NCBI RefSeq assembly: GCF_036884655.1
Contig: NC_088338.1
Coordinates: 1,856,001 to 1,920,000 of the forward strand
Direction of reading: 5' to 3'
Source of the DNA: Musa acuminata AAA Group
Taxonomy: Eukaryota > Streptophyta > Magnoliopsida > Zingiberales > Musaceae
Length of the DNA: 64,000 bases
Shown here: in pieces, positions 11,215-24,602 of the stretch
Numbering within the stretch: position 1 is the first letter of the stretch
Layout: each line of letters opens with the position of its first letter
The notes under the pieces: generated by a model
What the model saw: the letters and a program-made list of their open reading frames with translations, nothing else
What the model was told of the DNA's origin: nothing
Databases searched by the model: none
Program-made: the position numbers and the translations under genes

Positions 11215-11420
11215 TCAGTCCTCTGGTTTTGGCCTGTTAGCTAAAACATCGTCATCAAAATTTTGAGTTTTAAGAGTATTCGCCACAAGCCACATGCGTT
11301 GCAGGGTGTCCTTTCGAATCCAGATTTTGTCGAGACCCAGTTGTTTGGCGTGACTGAGGCCAGCAAGGATGGCCAGACCTGCAAAAGCGGTATTGGGAGC
11401 AAATGAGCGATGTACAGGAC
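11215..11420 (-). pseudogene. RNase H-like fragment of a decayed retroelement
   Basis: Minus-strand frame near 11420 to 11215 reads a segment containing AFAGLAILAGLSHAKQLG followed by LDKIWIRKDTL. This matches the general pattern of the plant retroelement-type RNase H domain: a helix with alternating Ala/Leu and AK.LG, then a strand ending in a D[ST]L motif. It stops after about 65 residues. No reverse transcriptase is visible next to it, so it is a fragment. Confidence 0.4.
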
Positions 11421-12469
11421 ATGGCTCATTTCTTGAATGTTGAAAATGGTTTGATCAGATACAAGAACACCAAATTGTGAATAAATTGTGTTCGGGGCAT
11501 TTTCCAAGTTATAGTTTTGGAAAATGGACTTGTATATTTCGGTATAGCTTTTCATGTAAACAGTGTACAAAATTAGTACGTTTGTTATATTATGCCTAGT
11601 TTAATTACGTTCTGATTCATTGATAATAGAAGTGCAACTGACATTGGATGTGGAAATCCTTACATGTTTGAGATTATGCAACATAATAATGTTTGAGTTT
11701 ATGAGTTAGGGTAATATCGATGTGTTAACATTTTTTTATGAACACTACTATGTAGTGTTACGAGTTAGGCGCTATTTGTGTGGGTGATATTTTTTAGTAT
11801 TGGAAGTAAGACACTATCAATGAAGTCTTGCTTATAAAGCATCATACGATCGCATCGAGATGAAGTATGTGGTCCACAAGTGATCCATGAGTTTTATACT
11901 CACCACTAAATCTTTATCGTACATGATTTTTATAAATTCTAAATCTCAAAAAACTTTCAGGTTCATGGGAATTGACTCCCTCGACGAGGGGAAGGTTAAG
12001 ATTTCCTATGCCCTTAAGCTATTCGAGGATAGAGCATCAACCTCCTTGACCATTCGACAACCATGAGATTAAGAGGAGCTTATGTGAGAAAGGAAAGATA
12101 TCTTGACCTGAAAAGGCAAAAAAGTAGGATGCTAGAAGATCGAGGTATTGTAGAGCTAACACGCCGGGAGGACGAGGAACCCAAGAACCAACTCACCTTG
12201 TAGAGAGCTGAAGGTAGTAGAGAAGGCTCTTAAGGGGGTCTTAGAGGCTCAAATGCAAGAATAAGCCTCACCCCCATGGTTAAGGGGCATTTATAGGGAG
12301 GGGATCGATCTCTCTCTTCCCATGATGATGACCAGTGTCCATTAACTTCGATTAGAGATGGACATCGATTAATGAAGGGGCTTCTCGAAAAGCATAAATG
12401 CATTCAATGTGCGAAGACCATCTCAAAAAGAACAAAAGTGATCGATATGCAAAGACCACCTCAGGGAGT

Positions 12470-13010
12470 GCAAAAGTGATCGATGTGCGAAAACTCAACT
12501 CGTGTCAGAAGAGACCCGCCATGGTGGGAGCCACAAGACAAAATATGTCCAAGGCACATAAATCGAAAAAATCTGATCTATGTCAAAAGAAACTCGTTAC
12601 TGTGGGAGTGATAAGACAATGTGTCTGAGGCGCATAAGTCGAGAAAACACGACCTGTGTTAGAAGAAATTCGTAATAATAAAAGACATAAGACAAAATAT
12701 GCATAAAGCATGCAAGTCGGGAAAACCCAACTCAGGTCAGAAGAGACTCACCATAGCGAGAGTTACAAGGCAAAATGTAAGTCGAAAAAAGTCGATCCAT
12801 GTCAGAAGAAACCTGTCACGACGGGAGGCACAAGACAAAATGTGCTTAAGACACATGAGTCCAAAAATGTTAACATACATCATAAGAAACCCATCACAAC
12901 AGGCGACATAAGACAAAAATATGTTTAAGGCATGTGAGTTGGGAAAACTTAACCTACGTCAAAAGAAACCCCATCACGATGGAAGGCACAAGTCAAAGAA
13001 GCTCAAGGCA
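12470..13010. repeat. Minisatellite, ~77-78 bp unit, about 6-7 copies
   Basis: Units begin with gacaaaatatg-type sequence near 12538, 12615, 12691, 12769, 12833 and 12911; one unit is about 14 bp shorter. Each contains a gtcgggaaaac-like block, a gtcagaagaaac block and a cacaagac end. The copies are clearly diverged. Confidence 0.8.
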
Positions 13011-13048
13011 CATGGGTCGGGAAGCCTGACCTCTACCTTCACTCAAGG

Positions 13049-13465
13049 TGTGGAGGTCAATAAGCCTGACATCTACCTTTGCCTCCGCCTAAGGCGTGGA
13101 GGTTGGGAAGCTAGATCCTCGCCTCTGCACAAGGTGTGGAGGTCAGGAAGCTCGACATCTCCCTTCGCTCAAGGTGAGGAGTTCAGGAAGCCCAACCTCC
13201 ATTTTCGCTTAAACAAGGAGGTCGAGAAGTCCAATCGTTGCCTTCACTCGAGGCGAGGAGGTTGGGATGCCCAAATCCCACCTTCGTCGAGGCATGGAGG
13301 TCGGGAAACCTGACCCCACCTTCGCCCGAGGTAGGGAAGATCGAGATCGCCTCTGCTCGAAGCATGGAGGTTAAAAAGCCTAAAGCCATGCCTTCACTAG
13401 AGACGAAGAGGTCAGGATACTCGACCCTCACATCCGTCGAGTCATGGAGGTCGAGAAGAGACGGG
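13049..13465. repeat. Minisatellite, ~41 bp unit, about 9-10 copies
   Basis: Unit core is gtggaggtcgggaagcctga followed by a pyrimidine-rich half ending in caagg. Starts near 13049, 13093, 13134, 13175 and 13217, continuing with more divergence to about 13465. Neither strand gives a recognisable protein; the open frames here are by-products of the repeat. Confidence 0.8.
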
Positions 13466-14230
13466 GACGTCGAGACACCTGACCCCATCCGATCAATATG
13501 CATCCCTCGATGATACGAGGGGTAGGTCTGCAATGGATAGCCCACCAACAGTGCTGGTGGGAGGCGATCTTGGAAGGACATGTCGAATGGAATTATGGCG
13601 GACAATATGAGGGGCGAGATGGACTAAGCATGTCGGACGAACTAAATGTGCCACTAGATCGACAATAGATTGAAGATGTATAAGCTTGATGTGTCAGATG
13701 AACTAGACATCACACATCGGACCTCTCTTGTAAGAGCTCTGAAGCACGCCTTAGGAAGAGGGTACAAATGATAGGGAGTAAACTGTCAACTAATCATTAT
13801 CTGATATGTAACCACCACGTGGTGTCCAGGGTGGAAGCAGAAGACGAAGGACACTCTCCACCCGTTTGCCCATGTGGACAAGGATCCAAGGTAGGCAGTT
13901 ATGGGTTGCCTCTCCTTTGTCACCCACGTGGACAAGAGGCCAAAGGGAGGCTATTGGGGGCAGACTATCTATCTGTAAAATATTTCATGGAATATTCTGC
14001 TCTTTTACGATCAAGTATAAAAACTCGTCTTCATATTCTGCTCTTATACGAAGGGGGCTTACTTTTTTGACCATTCATATTTGTACTCATATACCTTGGG
14101 TTACTAACTTATGCATCAAAATAATCGGGTTAGAAAACCTCTTTTAACTTCGACCTTTATGCATGTGACACATCGGAAGCTTGGTGTTTCCACCTCGGAG
14201 ACACCTCAAACAATTCTGTGCATATAGGTT

Positions 14231-14874
14231 CGAATCACGACGAGCTGACTAAGACATCAATAACTACTTCCCTTAATAGATTTCAACTATAATTTCTTTA
14301 GATCTTCCACAATAGGATATTTGTCTTATTATTTCCTGAACTCTTATTGTAAAAATTGGTTCTTGTTTGAAATAACCTTATCGTATGACATAACGTTGAG
14401 TTTAATCTTCATCCATGATTTAATGTTTTCTTGATTTGAAATTAGTTTATTTTCGAGTTTTACAAAAGTTATTTGTCTTATAACAATCGTTTATATTATT
14501 CGGGATTTAGTCCATCATGTATAATGCATGAATGCATTCATTAAAAAGGTAATCATAATGATCCATCACAAAAGTAACATTCATTAAAGAGGGTCTCTGA
14601 ACACTAGAAGTAAGTTGAGTCGATGTATGTCCATAAAATAATAAAGCACCTCATTTTTTAAAATATTTCTAAAGATATATATATGCAGAGATTGTACTCC
14701 TCCCCATCTTTCATGATGCAAATGTTGTATGAGTCAAGAACACACCATCGATTCAACTCTCTTTTGAAACATTTATAGTTAATACATCGTTCCACAGCTC
14801 AGGTTTTAATTTGTGCCAGTGTCTTGTACACAGTTTTAATCTGATAGAAAGAAATTAGCTTTTGCATTTACCAT
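14231..14874. other. Spacer before the 3' end of the omega-amidase gene
   Basis: AT-rich, no gene seen. The right part (about 14650-14874) probably includes the 3' untranslated region of the minus-strand omega-amidase gene. Confidence 0.5.
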
Positions 14875-16672
14875 TTACAGACCGCGAGAGTTCAGCCTGT
14901 GAACATCCACTAACCGATACAAATCACCACGCCGTTGCTGGTTCAATGGGATGCTTGACCTGCAAGAACAAATAGCACATTATGTTTGCCAAGTGTTTCG
15001 GAAAGCTATTTATCAGCAGAGACTGCATGCTTGGGGGCATAAAACATAGCAATTCCTGTAAAGATCACAGTAAGAGGATCCAGTTGCTAATTGCTTCAAG
15101 AATCTAAGACGAAACCTTTCTGATTTTAGAATCAAGGTATGGATTAACCCCTCACTGTTTTATCCATCAAGATCATGTTATTTGAACTATGAGTTTGCCT
15201 TAAGAACACTGTGCATCACATACTCTATACCCGAAACATAATTGACTTCTGATGCCAGATATCATAAAGGTAATTTTTTCACTGGCAGCCATGCGTAATA
15301 ACATCAGTTCTTGCAATGCCACTAGATTTGATGTCAAATTCCAAAATTAAAGTACGGTTATATTTGCATTATCTGATCAAGATAGTTAGCATGCAGAATT
15401 TTCATCATCTTATTGAGAGCAAGATTTAGCAATGATAAAAAATTTCACTTTGTGTGAAGATATATACCTTCTGAGTTCAATTAATGAATAGTCGACCTCT
15501 TCTACAATGATTGCCTCCTCATGACCTGCCATTGCTATCACTTCTCCAAACTGATCAATCCACATTACAATACAAGAAGCAAAAGAACATGCTATCAGAA
15601 TTAGGAAATGATGACAATAAAGGTGGTACAATTCAAAATTAAAAAGTAGGCAAACGACTGCAGCATTTCAAATGCATATATTTTAGATATCCTGACTCCA
15701 AGGACTTCCAACAGCCCTTAATCCTCCAACATATATATGCACGATACTTTGTTCTTCAAATGATACTTACAGGTCCAACAAGTGTGGAATGACCCCAAGC
15801 AATGTAACAAGCACCAGTGTCTCGAGCAGGGGAACATGTAGCCACAAATAACTGAAAAAAAGATGCAAAAACATAGAAGTCAGCTGACTTAGTTCTAGTA
15901 AATACAAGGAACTATGCTGATAAAATTTTAGTTATCTACATCTGAACTAGGCGAACACTATCACAAACACATTTAATCACTTCATGGAAGCTAAACTGTC
16001 CGTACAAAACCTCCCTGAAATATGTGCTGTTCTTCTTTTCTCCTTGAATTGATAACTTCAAAAAAAGTTTTCAGACCAAGAGAAGTTATTTCTCAAATAC
16101 AATTTAGGTGTAGAATAATACATGACCAAAATAGTAGTCATGCTATTATCAACATAGAATATTGGCAGTCACAATATATTAAATGTTAGCTTGATTACGG
16201 GACAGAAATAAATAAAAAATGGAAAATCAATACGATGAATCATAGAAAAATAATAAAAATTGAAGGCAAAAACAAGAATGGATTATTAAAAGCAAACTAC
16301 TGTAGAACTACCTTTTTATGCTGAAGATTGACAGATGCATCAAGACATGTTTTTTGCATTAAAGGAGACATGAAAATTGCACTAAAAATAGAAATTCAAA
16401 ATTAGTTCTCTATTATTTCCAATGCAGCAAGTTGAACATCTAAGAGGCAATTACCAATGAAATTGAAAGTTGATGAAATCTACAAAAAAAAAATTTGTCA
16501 AACTTACTTATAAGCCTCAAAGGAAAACAAAGAAGCCATATTCCAAATGAATCCACCAAATGTCCCATCATTCCAAAACTTCTCCTTAACTTCTTGGTTC
16601 TGAAGCCACTTTCTTACAAGCGCTTTTTTTTTACTAGTCTATCTTGGTTAATGGTCCGACCATGTATATATA

Positions 16673-16703
<31 letters not shown>

Positions 16704-19700
16704 ATATTTATTAATTTATATATATACATGGTTGGACCATTAACCAAGATAGACTAGTATATTGATTGATTGATGGTAACTACTGAAAATGATTGGTGCT
16801 TATTTATGTTGGAATACTTGGAATGGAAGAAACAAAGTTGATGTTTGATAGAGGTACAGCACCCAACCATGAGAATAATTTATCAAGAATGCAAGCTAGT
16901 AGGAAGTCTGTGGGAGCCATTGTTAAATTGCCGAATCCTGTACAGAGTATTTCATAAAATATTTAGAGAAGAGAGATAGAGGCCACCATAAATTCGATGA
17001 TCTAAAGCAATTTTGATGGAGTAATTGCTAACAGTACCACCAACAGTGAAATTGGTCAAAATTCAGAAACAAAGGAAATTTTGTGAAAACTATTTCAAAA
17101 TAGCAGAAATTTCTCAAAAATGATAAAAATAAAAGCTTTGACACCAAGGGAAGATTCAATATAGGCTAAAAATTGGCTTTGGCATAGTAAGGCGGAAGAT
17201 GAAGCTTTGGCTATCATGAAATTGGAACCAAAATATTGATGCTGGTGCAATGAGATTGAAGTGCAACTTCTCAAACATCCATAGCTCTAGCACTGAGGTG
17301 GTTTGATCATTAGTGGCATGTGCCCAAGCTCTTATGACTATGAAGCTCTGACTAATGACATATAATCTTCTCTCTATAATCTCATTTCTTCTGATTATAT
17401 GGGTTAGATCATTCTCTCGTTCAATAATATCCTCTAAATGTTCCCTTCAGCAATGCAACTGTTACACGTCAGAAGGAAAGTTCAGTGCACCTGATTATCA
17501 GCAGCCCTGGAATGAACAAAAAAAAATTATAAGTAAACAAACACAGAAAACAAAAACCAGATTTCCACCATAATCTAATAACAAACAGGACACCATGGCA
17601 TGAAACAGTTAGCCTGAGGCTTCAAAGCTCATTCATTTGGTCAGGCACTTTGTATTCCAAAGATACCTAAACCAAAATCTCCACATTGGCCACTGGCTCT
17701 AAAAACAATAAAAAAAAATCTGTCAGATTGTCAACCTGTCAGACATCGAGTCATCGACAAATGTAACTAGACACTGAAGCTAACCACAAAAACTGTGTGA
17801 AAGCATTCATGTGCAAAATCCTCGAGCAGGTGGAGCATATAGACATCTGTGTGAGAGAGAGCAAAAATGTCTACATGTCAAAGAACTAAAAGTTCTCTTC
17901 AGGGTATTGTAGATAATAATAGATTTAATGTATCTTTTCTCTCACAAGTAAGCTGGATTCAAGCTTTCTGATTGAAATTAACAGTTTGATAGTAATTCAT
18001 AGGACTACAAGTGATTTGAATTGGATTATATGATTTTAGGTGGAAGCTCAAGTGTGCCTAGAGCAAGTATGACATCATGTTCAAATAACAAACTAAATGA
18101 TACAGAAAACAGCATGTGATCTCTATTCAGATGTTCACCCAAGACTTTTTAAGATATTCTCCTTATTTATTACTCAAGCACTTAGCTACCTGTAGAGATT
18201 CAAATTCTGTAAAATGGGAGGGAGCACCATCACCTTCTCTTTGGAAGGTGTAGTAAAAGTAAATGTGCCACAAAGTGAGGCTCCTAGGAGAATATCACTA
18301 GTTAATTCCAGTGTCATGAGACAACATCACTAACTCATTAGAAGTGTTTCTAGTTTAATGACAATTACAATCAACAAAACCATAGTTGTGTTTTGCATGT
18401 CATATCAATATCCATGGATTCAAGTATCATAATAAACCAATCATGCCAAGCAGTATCGCACAATTCCAACCACTTCTGAATACACAAAATATGCTTGTAA
18501 AATACAAAAATATACTGAAAATTCAAATAATTATTAATTTTTAGGTTCAAGAATGCATATCAATATACTAAATTGTACAATACAGACAATATATCAGCCC
18601 CCTCTCAAGACTGCTAGGTTGTCAACATCCAATATATAACTATATGAACATTTCATCATAAAGTTTAGGTGTGGTGTGTAAGAATTGATTCAAATGCATA
18701 TTCAAATATATTATGCTCCAAAACACAAATAAAATGTCATATTTTGCCAATAATTACCTTGCCCTTTGCATCAACTCCCAGAGTAAGGAGCCAGTGGAAA
18801 TGTTAAATGCCCCAGGATAGCATAGCAAATGAGCACCTGAAGTAAAAAATTACCATCTCCCAATTATTAATATATTTATTTTTTTATTAATTATTACGAA
18901 ACTACTAAACGAAACCAGCATTAGTCAATTAAAGCAAGATATGATATTCCTAGAAATACTATGCATGAAATGAAAGTAAAATGCAGGCACAAACACAATG
19001 ATCTTGTTAAATATTGAGACTTCTCAACTAGGTTTCAAATATCAGTTGGATTAGTATTTAGTACTACCAATGAGTATTACTACCAAAGAATATTTATTGT
19101 CCAACTGATATTCAATTTTTTTAATCATTGTTTAGTGATACTAATGGTAAAAATCATTATACCATCTGACATTCCAGTTTCAAACCAGTCCAATAAGGTG
19201 TCCAAACAGATATCAAACCAAGATTTAAACCTTGCTATCCAATAAAAGTCTATGCTTTTAATCGTGGCATATGGCAGCGTAGGCATGACACAACAGCAAG
19301 GTTCAACCTATGACTAAAAGAGACCCAGCATGAGATGTCCTAATCCTTGCATTCCTCCATACTCTATGGTCCATATCATGGTTTAAAAAACTGGTCAGAC
19401 CAGTACATGGCGACCAGAATTTACTGGGTTTGCCCAATTCGGTTTAAAACCAGTTTTCTTTCTTAACTTGGACAGTTGAAAAGAGGTACTGACAGCTTTC
19501 AGTAGCTGTTGGCTGTTTTAGATGCTAAAATTATTTTAAAAAAAAAATTTAACTTCAAACAGGACTTCTCTCTCTTTCCATTGCTTGGACGGTGCAACCT
19601 GCCCCTGCCGCTGCCTTTTCCACCTCCTCCTATCACTGCCACTGCCTCCTCATGTCATCACTACCCTTGCTTCATCCAATGATAAGCAATAGCTGTCTCC

Positions 19701-22700
19701 TCTTCCTTCACATACTCTTCCTCCTTTGATTCCATCTCCTCTTTCTTCTTCTTTGCTTACTCCCTTCTCTTCCTCTTTCTCTTTAGTTTCAGGCTGAAAC
19801 TTGAAACCTTGGTCCATGCTAAAGGTCATCTTATGCAACAAAAGTGCCTATTTGCCAATAATAACTACTTATGCAGTTCCCAAAGATTCATAAGAAGATT
19901 TCTAACAGATATTTGGTTAACTCTGCCACAACTCAAAGCTTCAGAATAAATATTTCAACAAGGCACTATAGCACCAGTTAGTTGATGCCTTGATGGAGAG
20001 ATAAATGAATAGCTAACAGGAAGAAAATGTATAGTAACTGCCAGAAGACTTCCTTATAGTTCAAAACCAGCATAGTTCAAGTATGAACTGTAACAAAAAA
20101 ATCAATTCTTCAAGAATTTCCAATGGACAAAAAGCACTGCACAGAGTATAATTATGCCATTGCCAATTAAGCACATATTAAGCACAATTGTTAAAAAGAC
20201 CAGTTTCATTGAGCTTAATAGGAGATACAGGTTCTTAAAAGGGAAGAAGGAAACCACAAGCATTTGATTCATCATTCATGTAGAGAGGTTGTGATCTCCT
20301 ATATGGAATTCTAACTTTAAGTTTCTGATAAAAACCCAACTCCACAACATGGCCTTTACACTTGGTCTTTAAACTGTCAAGCTATGATATAAAATACTTT
20401 AATTTCGCCATGCACTTCATAGTTACCAGCATAATAGATTCAAAAAAATTAATGGCATACGTTACCTGGAGATGCATACTAATGGTAAGCATTTTCACAT
20501 ATACAGGTTATCTATATATCAGAAATATGTGCAGTAGTCTCTCTTAACTACTCCAAAATTTGAGACGGAAATTGGGAGATGACCTTCACTTGAATGAAGA
20601 AATCTAAAATTCGATCTATAATAGAAACACCAAAAATCAATGTGATATGCAAGTTTTCTGCCCCATGTGTGGATTATGATGCCCTTCCTAGAATACGTGG
20701 ATGCCCCTTTATAGTCTTTGTGGGCTTATATCCAACTTGGGATCTAGGATGACCTTTGGTAGGTCCTGTCACTAGTTGCAGGACCCTGTGTTCCTTCTCC
20801 AAAAACATGCAAAACAGTCTTCAGTTTGCTAATGCAAATCATTTTGGACAGGTAAAGTGTAAAAAATACATAAGACAGTAAAAAAGCACATGCAGGTACT
20901 TCAAATATATATTGAATGGACCTCTTGCTGCATATAACATTGCTAGCTCCGGGAAGCGAATGTCATGGCAAATACCTATACCAATGCGCCCTACATCTGC
21001 AACCAAAATAATAAGACAGCATAAGTTGAAGAAAAGAATCTATGGTATAGCAAAATGAAAAAACAAGTACCCACTGTAGAAAAATTACAAGAAAACAATA
21101 ACACAGCTGGCTTTAAACAAGCTCTTTACATGCTAAATCAACAGAATTTCTAACTCCAATACTACAGATAGCTACCTAAGTAGCTGATAGCAATACGTAC
21201 AAAAAACAATCACCACACATCATACAGCATTGAGTAGTTAATATAGATAGAATGACCATTGTTTTAACTTTTAACTGATTCCATTAGATTTCTTCAATTA
21301 TAGGCATTCATATACAGTTTGGAACATGTATAAGTTTGGAAATATATGTTTTGCGCGCAAAATAAACTTAAGTTTAAAGAGCAAAGACTCACATTTGACA
21401 TTGTTGCACAGTTAAAAATTTTTAATTCGTAAATGAACAGCAAAAGCTTCAGACCGCAACTCATAAAATTCAAGAATAAAAAATATTCATTTTTCATATT
21501 ATATAATTGAAGAATCTAGTAGAATTGAATCAAGATGAAGTTTGTAGAAGCATTTTCAGATAAGTGTATATTAGAAAACGAGACATGGAATTCAAAAAGC
21601 ACATCATATGATTAGCAAGAAAACATTAAGTTGATTTGACCATAAAAAGTGAACTGATTGTGCATAAACAGCATGCATCTAAAATGATAAATATATGTTA
21701 TAGAACGCTAGACCTGTGTCCACTATAGTAGCATGTTTCCCAGCTGTAAGTGTGTTTGATTCCTTGAATGTAATCTCTCCAGGAATATCGATGTCAAAAA
21801 GATGTATCTGCTTCATCGAATGTTTTACATTAGATATTGATTAATTTATATCATGAAGAGACCTTTCAAAAGCAACAAAATATAATCAAAGGATATTCCA
21901 TCTAATTAAGCATATACAACGGAATTAAGTTAACCATTTTCACAGAACTGATATCAAACGACATAAAAGTGAAACTACAACACATAAGTCCACCTGGCAA
22001 GAACTGAAATGGAAGCAAGATAAATAGATTTGAGACCCTATTAAGTTTCTTACTGAATTAAATGCTTTGTCAAGAGTGCCTTATGGTATGACTAACAAAG
22101 GTTCTTCCCGTTTTAAGATTATAAGATATCCAGCATTTTTATCAAAGTGTAGACTTACCAAAGGCAAGTTGCAATAATTTGTATTCTGTACCTTTCTGTG
22201 TTTACCCAGGAGCTTTCCATCTGTGCCAAAAACACAGCACGTATTGTACAGACGATCACCAGAACGTTCTGGAATTGATCCACCAATAATAGTAATCTGC
22301 AGGCTGCGAGCAGCTTCAGACAGCATCGAGAATGATGGAGCTGCATCACCAACACCTTCGATATCCTCGGCATAAACTGGAAAGTTATCATTTGAATACG
22401 GACTATTCCATATTTCCTAACAAAAATTACAGCGTTCAGGCAATAGGAAGGGCATACAATACTGTTGACCAAGAATTAGACGAACATCAACTATCATTCT
22501 CCGCAAGATCGCCAACCTAATTATTGAACTGGTTTGACGGAACCTACCGGCAAAAGAACAAGCTGCGCCCCCCTACCGGCGGCCTCCTCGATGGCTTTGC
22601 GAGCACGGGCGATGTTCCTCTCCTTTTCCGGCGTCACAGACAACTGGCATAGAGCGATCTTAAACTGCAATAATTGGTCAAGAAGCTGAGCGCTCCGGCA

Positions 22701-22962
22701 AGAGCAGAGAACGGGAGACGGCAGCAGAGAAAGATCGCACCTTCGAGACAGGCGGAACAGGGAGCGGGAGGGGGGCAGGAACCGTGGCCTCATCGGGCTG
22801 GAAGGCGGAGCCTACGGCAAGAGCAGTAGTCAGTCGGAGACAAGGCGGTGGCGTGGTCGCCGGAATACGACGATTGATAGTGCCACGGGAAAGGCGGAGG
22901 AGGGGTTGACCGGCGGTGAGCAGGGGGGCGGAGGATGGCCGGATGGTCAACGCACCTCTCAT
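14875..22962 (-). CDS. Omega-amidase (Nit2-like, nitrilase superfamily), probably chloroplastic
   Basis: Hydrolyses alpha-ketoglutaramate or alpha-ketosuccinamate to the 2-oxo acid and ammonia (family knowledge). Ten exons, 358 codons, all phases closing: 22741-22962, 22548-22664, 22192-22416, 21714-21807, 20922-20996, 18758-18836, 17491-17506, 15771-15851, 15468-15550, 14875-14959. Residues 1-74 are Ser/Arg/Pro-rich and acid-poor, like a plastid transit peptide. The catalytic triad is present: Glu114 (LLPEIW), Lys188 (KHRK before IHLFD) and Cys229 (GIC). The C-terminus keeps [10 protein letters not shown] and [10 protein letters not shown]. Length fits the family (plant orthologues about 360-370). 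Odd: His follows the catalytic Cys-flanking Ile-Cys where relatives usually have Tyr (GICHDIRF), and GSLLWE replaces the usual GP.HWE. Start is the first Met of the GC-rich exon. Confidence 0.92.
16632..16759. repeat. Near-perfect intronic hairpin (MITE-like)
   Basis: The 43-base arm starting tactagtctatcttggtta returns in reverse complement at 16717-16759 with one mismatch by eye, around an AT-rich loop of TAAA repeats. It lies between exons 7 and 8 of the omega-amidase gene. Confidence 0.9.
17491..17506 (-). other. 16-nt microexon (exon 7) of the omega-amidase gene
   Basis: Flanked on the minus strand by CCAG before and GTGCAC after. It adds one base to complete an Arg codon, then AADNQ, joining MQRAR to [11 protein letters not shown]. 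Nitrilase relatives have the same RARA.DNQ stretch, so the frame and the protein both require this exon. Confidence 0.85.
19378..19460. repeat. Diverged copy of the pyrimidine/ACCGG-type dispersed repeat
   Basis: Contains ggtttaaaa, gaccagtacat and aaaaccagttt words that resemble the diverged element at 48176-48305. Assignment to the CAAGG...CCTTG family is tentative. It lies in an omega-amidase intron. Confidence 0.3.
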
Positions 22963-23221
22963 GGCTCGAGTCAGTGGGATGGACAGTTTCGGTTCGACGC
23001 TCGAAGACGACGGCTGGTAAGATTACCGTCGGAGGATTTTTAGGTTCAGAGACGGCCAAATAAAAGCAAATGGCATTATTTTCCCCTGCGACTGTCGCAA
23101 GATCCTGCGAAAGGCATCTTTGGAAAACAGTGTATTTACCTTACAAATTTTAATATAAGAACATATATCAGTCCAAATAATAAGATAATATGCATAAAAA
23201 TAACGAAAAAAATATAAAATA

Positions 23222-23489
23222 CTCCTAATCAAGGTCTGCCATACCGAAACATACCGCCCATACTGGATGGTACATACCGGTCCGACAGGTTATCGGTACG
23301 TGGACCGCCCGGTACCGTTACAGTGCTACAGTATTATACTGTAGCACTACTACAATATAAAATTGTTCGGTACACTAGGATGTATCGCTCGGTATGCCCT
23401 GATGTACCGCCCGGTACACCAATACCATATCGTATCAAGCCCGGGTCGAAACATCGGTACGATACGATACAGCGAACCTTGCTCCTAAT
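23222..23489. mobile_element. hAT-type miniature element with 8-bp target-site duplication (copy 1)
   Basis: The element body is 23230-23481 (252 bp). It starts caaggtctgccatac and ends gcgaaccttg, so its ends are short inverted repeats. It is flanked by the direct repeat CTCCTAAT at 23222-23229 and 23482-23489. An 8-bp duplication plus a C-A-A-G-G terminus is the pattern of hAT transposons. The interior is packed with ggtaccg/cggtacc words and holds a hairpin, gtgctacagtat/atactgtagcac. No coding capacity. It sits about 270 bases upstream of the omega-amidase start codon. Confidence 0.85.
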
Positions 23490-24372
<883 letters not shown>

Positions 24373-24549
24373 CAATGTGGGTGACCCAAAAGAGGAGTTC
24401 AGGTCATCCAAGCTGACCCCAAAGAAAGCGGAAAGGAATTGGACTTATCGTATGGAGTTATTGAAAAGGCCAACACCAAACTGGTGGATTATAGATTCAT
24501 TGCAGAAGATGAACATGAGAGAGAAGGAATAATGTTTATTTCTCTGCAT

Positions 24550-24552
<3 letters not shown>

Positions 24553-24600
<48 letters not shown>
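24553..24600. repeat. (TA)n microsatellite
   Basis: About 48 bases of uninterrupted TA repeat. Confidence 0.97.

Positions 24601-24602
<2 letters not shown>

Larger units (their letters stand above)
11980..14230. mobile_element. Degenerate LTR-retrotransposon-like segment
   Basis: A GC-richer island unlike its AT-rich flanks. It contains two minisatellites (12470-13010 and 13049-13465), then a region with paired cacgtgg words and a TATA-like gtataaaaactcg at about 14014-14026. After that comes sequence resembling an LTR transcript start (a gacca...cttgggttactaactta run, then cttcgacctt). Plant Gypsy-type LTRs and untranslated spacers often look like this. No gag, pol, primer-binding site or target-site duplication was found, so the boundaries and the class are uncertain. 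Confidence 0.35.

Noticed and set aside
12398..13605. Several overlapping open frames of 70-140 codons on both strands
   Set aside because: They arise from the 77-bp and 41-bp minisatellites; the translations are repeats of the unit with no known protein.
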